Source: Chloroflexota bacterium (GTDB lineage: Bacteria > Chloroflexota > UBA5177 > JANWHV01). From it: a stretch of 15,794 nt of DNA. A model generated the notes under the pieces. That model was given only the letters and a program-made list of their open reading frames with translations, did no database searches and was not told where the DNA came from. Shown piece after piece: positions 12,978 to 15,794 of this stretch. Numbering within the stretch: the first letter of the stretch is position 1; each line of letters opens with the position of its first letter. Both the position numbers and the translations under genes were made by a program. The stretch lies in contig JANWHO010000180.1 of assembly GCA_025450375.1 (NCBI GenBank), positions 1 through 15,794 on the forward strand, given 5' to 3'.

Positions 12978-13625
12978 ATGGACTTGATCATCGTACGCCA
13001 CGGCCAGTCGACCGGCAACATCACCACCGACGATGTACCGGATGGCGCCTTGACCCCCCTGGGACGCAGGCAAGCCCAAGAAGTGGCGGTCAAGCTGGTT
13101 CCCGAAGGGGTCACCCATGTGTTTGCCAGCCCGCTGATTCGCGCGCTTGCCACGGCCAGCGCCATCGCCGAGGCGGCCGGCGTGGGGCAGGTAGAGGTGT
13201 GGCCCGAGTTACAAGAGCATCGGACTACGGTTCATCGCGGTTTTGGCCGGCACGAGTTACTCCGCGACTATCCACGGGCGTTCTTTCCGGCGGGAGTCGA
13301 GGCGGATGGCTGGGATCATGGGGGTGAAACCTATGAATCGACCTTTGAACGGGCCGAATCGGCGATCGCCCGTCTGCGCGACCGCTTCTCTCCCAACGAT
13401 CGGGTAGTGATCGCCACGCATGGCGCCTTCGCCAACTATCTTCTGCGGGCCATCCTGCGGATGCCGCCGGCGGCCTCGGTCTGGTTTACCATGAACAACT
13501 GCGGGATTAGCCGAGTGCGGTTCGCCAAGCCACCGGTACGAAACGGCTTCGCGTTCCTGTCCGACCGCGCCGACGCGGACATTCTCTGCGTCAATGAGGT
13601 CTCCCACTTGAGTGAAGTGTCCTGA
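12978..13625 (+). CDS. Histidine phosphatase family protein (phosphoglycerate mutase-like)
   Basis: The 215-residue protein has the RHG motif (7-9) with the catalytic His8 in VRHGQSTGN, LTPLGRRQA (25-33), Arg55 in SPLIRALATA, an acidic Glu80 and the second core His148 in ATHGAFAN. These residues define the branch of acid phosphatases and cofactor-dependent mutases. The insert around WDHGGETYESTFERA (112-126) matches members often called phosphoglycerate mutase-like, but the real substrate cannot be read from the sequence. It starts at ATG 12978, with GGAG four bases upstream. It probably has its own promoter in the preceding gap and ends 51 bp before the next gene. Confidence 0.92.
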   Translation: MDLIIVRHGQSTGNITTDDVPDGALTPLGRRQAQEVAVKLVPEGVTHVFASPLIRALATASAIAEAAGVGQVEVWPELQEHRTTVHRGFGRHELLRDYPRAFFPAGVEADGWDHGGETYESTFERAESAIARLRDRFSPNDRVVIATHGAFANYLLRAILRMPPAASVWFTMNNCGISRVRFAKPPVRNGFAFLSDRADADILCVNEVSHLSEVS

Positions 13626-13676
13626 CCCGCCCCTTGGTACACTTTCATTGGCCGGCACTGTAAGCAAGGAGCGGTG

Positions 13677-14654
13677 ATGCGGGCGATTCGGATTCATGCC
13701 GTTGGAGGCGCGGAGGTTCTGAAGTACGAGGAAGCTCCGGTCCCGGAAGCGGGCCGGAATGAGGTATTGGTCCGTTTGCGCGCGGCCGCCGTGAACCGGG
13801 TGGATATTCTCCTCCGCGAGGGTCGCCTGCCGATCGGCAAGGCGATGCCGCATATTCTTGGCACGGACGGCGCGGGAGCGGTGGTGCGCGGAGGCGGCGG
13901 CGACGCCCGCTCGGGGGATCGGGTGCTGGTGACCGGCGATACCCTGGGCAGGCTCCGGGACGGCACCTATGCCGAATACGTGGTGGTCCCCAATTCCATG
14001 GTGGTACCCATCCCCCAAGACATGCGCTACGAGGACGCGGTTGCCATGGGCACGGCGGCCTTGACCGCCTGGCAGGCCGTGGTGGATCGCGGCAGCCTGG
14101 CGCCGGGGCAGTGGGTGCTGATCCATGCCGCGGGGAGCGGGGTGGGAGTCACGGCGATTCAGATTGCCAAACTGCTCGGTGCCAGGGTGATCGCGACCGC
14201 CGGGGCCGACAGCAAGGTGGATAGGGCCCGGAAGTTGGGGGCGGACTTCGCGATCAACTATTCTCAAGGTGATTTCGCGTCCCAGGTCAAGAGTATCACC
14301 AACAATCGGGGCGCCGAAGTCGTGATCGACCCGGTGGGGGGCGAGATCCTCCGGCGCAGTCTGGAGTGCGTGGCTCCGGGCGGTAAAGTGGTCTCGGTGG
14401 GCATGGTGGCAGGCAGCGAGGTGGTCCTGGACCTACGCAAGCTTATTCCTCGCGGAATCAGCGTCGTGGGCCTGCACGCGGGCGCCCTTCCTCCGTACCA
14501 GATTGCGGACCGCTACCGGCAGATCGCCCAATTGATCACGCAGGGCCGGTTGCATCCAGTTATCGACCAGGTTCTGCCCCTGGCCGAGGCAGTGACCGCG
14601 CATCAGTTATTGATGCAACGCCGCCACTTCGGCAAAATCGTCCTCAGGATGTAG
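13677..14654 (+). CDS. MDR family NAD(P)H oxidoreductase, quinone oxidoreductase-like
   Basis: The 325-residue medium-chain dehydrogenase/reductase begins with MRAIRIHAVGGAEVL and contains AAAVNRVDILLREG (36-49), GTDGAGAV (62-69), GTYAEYVVVP (96-105) and the nucleotide-binding GSGVGVTAIQIAK (153-165). The Cys-rich structural-zinc loop of zinc alcohol dehydrogenases is absent, and the catalytic Cys/His pattern is not seen, so it fits the zinc-free quinone oxidoreductase/zeta-crystallin group. The ATG at 13677 is preferred because AAGGAG (13666-13671) lies at 5 nt; a GTG three bases before is in frame. The next gene begins 20 bp downstream, so the two likely share a transcript. Confidence 0.9.
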   Translation: MRAIRIHAVGGAEVLKYEEAPVPEAGRNEVLVRLRAAAVNRVDILLREGRLPIGKAMPHILGTDGAGAVVRGGGGDARSGDRVLVTGDTLGRLRDGTYAEYVVVPNSMVVPIPQDMRYEDAVAMGTAALTAWQAVVDRGSLAPGQWVLIHAAGSGVGVTAIQIAKLLGARVIATAGADSKVDRARKLGADFAINYSQGDFASQVKSITNNRGAEVVIDPVGGEILRRSLECVAPGGKVVSVGMVAGSEVVLDLRKLIPRGISVVGLHAGALPPYQIADRYRQIAQLITQGRLHPVIDQVLPLAEAVTAHQLLMQRRHFGKIVLRM

Positions 14655-14674
14655 CGGAGCACGAAGGGACGGCG

Positions 14675-15739
14675 ATGAGCACGGCTGGAACTCCCCTGCG
14701 ATTCGCGATCATCGGCTGCGGGGTAATCGGTCCTACACATGCCGAAGCGATCGCCTCGTTACCCGAGGCGCGTCTGGTAGCGGTGGCCGATCAGGTGGCA
14801 TCGCGGGCGGGAGCCCTGGCGACCCGCTTCCAGGTTACAGCCTACGACAGCCCGGAGCGGATGCTGGAGGCGGAGCGGCCCGACGTGGTCTGCATCTGCA
14901 CCCCGAGCGGCCTGCATGGGGTGAATGCCTGCCTGGCCATGCGAGCGGGAGCGCACGTCATCGTCGAGAAGCCGATGGAGATTACCCTGGCGGCGATCGA
15001 TGAGATGCTCCGCGTGCAAGAAGAGACCGGGCGGAAGATGGCGGTGATCAGTCAGCATCGTTTCGACGAGGCGAGCATGCGGGTCCACGCGCTGGCCCGT
15101 GAGGGAGCTCTGGGCCGCCTGGTACTGGGGAACGCGCAGGTGCCGTGGTGGCGCTCGCAAGCCTACTACGACAGCGGGGCCTGGCGCGGCACCTGGGCCC
15201 TCGATGGAGGGGGGGTGCTGATGAATCAATCCATTCACTCCATCGATCTCCTGCAGTGGCTCATGGGCCCGGTCAAGAGCGTGCAGGCGTATACCGACAC
15301 GCTGGTCCACCAGATGGAGACGGAGGATGTCGCGGTGGCAATCCTCCGCTTCGCCAATGGGGCCTTGGGTACCATCGCCGGCACCACGGGAGCCTATCCC
15401 GGCGTTACCACGCGGGTGGAGATTTTTGGCGACCAGGGTTCGGCCGTGATCGCCGACGACCACTTGACCTATCTCCACCTGGCCCGTGACGACCAGGAAC
15501 CAGCCGGACCATATGGGAAGGCTGCCGCCCCGCCGGTGACCAACGGCCCTACTGGTGGCGCCGGCCAGGCGGTCCTCACCACGGCCACCACGCACGCGGC
15601 CCAGATCGCCGATATGATCCGAGCCATTCGGGAAGACGGCACGCCGCTTCTCGACGGGGTCGGAGCGCGCCACTCGGTGGCGATCATCCTGGGAATCTAT
15701 GAATCGGCCCGCATGGGTCGAGAGGTGGGACTGATATGA
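14675..15739 (+). CDS. Gfo/Idh/MocA family sugar oxidoreductase
   Basis: The 354-residue protein has a Rossmann NAD(P) site GCGVIGPTHAEAI (14-26), TPSGLHG (76-82), the diagnostic EKP (98-100) and the catalytic-region GGGVLMNQSIHSIDLLQW (178-195) with His188 and Asp191. The C-terminal beta-sheet domain (about 125-354) includes FANGALGTI. Family members oxidise sugars, inositols or related polyols; the substrate is not readable. The ATG at 14675 has AAGGGA about 5 nt upstream. Its stop overlaps the next start as ATGA, which indicates co-translation with a sugar isomerase-like protein, a common pairing for polyol catabolism. Confidence 0.93.
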   Translation: MSTAGTPLRFAIIGCGVIGPTHAEAIASLPEARLVAVADQVASRAGALATRFQVTAYDSPERMLEAERPDVVCICTPSGLHGVNACLAMRAGAHVIVEKPMEITLAAIDEMLRVQEETGRKMAVISQHRFDEASMRVHALAREGALGRLVLGNAQVPWWRSQAYYDSGAWRGTWALDGGGVLMNQSIHSIDLLQWLMGPVKSVQAYTDTLVHQMETEDVAVAILRFANGALGTIAGTTGAYPGVTTRVEIFGDQGSAVIADDHLTYLHLARDDQEPAGPYGKAAAPPVTNGPTGGAGQAVLTTATTHAAQIADMIRAIREDGTPLLDGVGARHSVAIILGIYESARMGREVGLI

Positions 15740-15794
15740 TCCGCATCTCCGCTTTCGCCGATGAGATTGCCGCCGACCTGGGGGAACAAATCAC
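15736..15794 (+). CDS. Start of a sugar phosphate isomerase/epimerase-like TIM-barrel protein (partial)
   Basis: Only 19 codons are present, ending at the window edge. The ATG overlaps the stop of the Gfo/Idh/MocA gene. The opening residues MIRISAFADEIAADLGEQI match the first strand and helix of the AP-endonuclease-2/xylose isomerase-like family, which typically starts ...S-x-F-A-D-E-I. Purine-rich AGAGGTGGG upstream serves as ribosome site. The family call rests on this short stretch plus the operon partner. Confidence 0.6.
   Translation, partial: MIRISAFADEIAADLGEQI

Overview
The window is GC-rich, densely coded bacterial chromosome. It holds 15 complete protein genes and two partial ones at the edges. 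I see no rRNA, tRNA, CRISPR array, phage module or insertion sequence. The gene repertoire and protein style suggest Chloroflexota, perhaps near Thermomicrobia. The clues are a Rho factor with a very long low-complexity N-terminus, a FemAB-like acyl-transferase beside a WalJ-type hydrolase, and a short Cys-rich protein. This placement is inference from protein style, not from a marker gene.

Layout. Positions 1-95 (-) hold the start of an Asp23/Gls24-like gene. It diverges from an unrecognised Cys-containing protein (288-974, +), with a 19-bp palindrome between them. A good promoter at 1005-1033 is followed by a leader that can fold into a three-way junction, and then by a small four-helix membrane protein of the Phage_holin_4_2 family (1130-1510). 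This gene converges on a small zinc-binding protein (1581-1793, -) across a strong hairpin. Next are an S9 prolyl-oligopeptidase-type peptidase (1891-3690, +) and an FAD/NAD(P) oxidoreductase (3939-5162, +), which converges on rho (5275-7494, -) across a second hairpin. About 800 bp without a convincing gene (7495-8292) separates rho from the next operon.

The central operon (8293-12709, +) is tightly packed: femAB-like, walJ-like, sucC, a 79-aa hypothetical, coaE and greA. Gaps are 24 bp or less and two junctions overlap. It mixes cell-wall or DNA-related maintenance, the TCA cycle, CoA synthesis and transcript-cleavage functions. sucD does not follow sucC. A 268-bp gap after greA carries a 25-bp perfect inverted repeat and related short dyads that look like a REP-type element.

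The right end holds a histidine phosphatase (12978-13625) and then a likely operon of three: a quinone-oxidoreductase-type MDR dehydrogenase (13677-14654), a Gfo/Idh/MocA oxidoreductase (14675-15739) and the start of a TIM-barrel sugar isomerase/epimerase (15736 onward). The last pair suggests sugar or polyol oxidation.

Most of the window is ordinary core-genome content, and I do not see a clear new defence or mobile system. The most interesting items are the structured leader at 1035-1123, the inverted-repeat cluster at 12761-12845, the palindrome at 154-172, the unusual Rho, and the unassigned interval upstream of rho.
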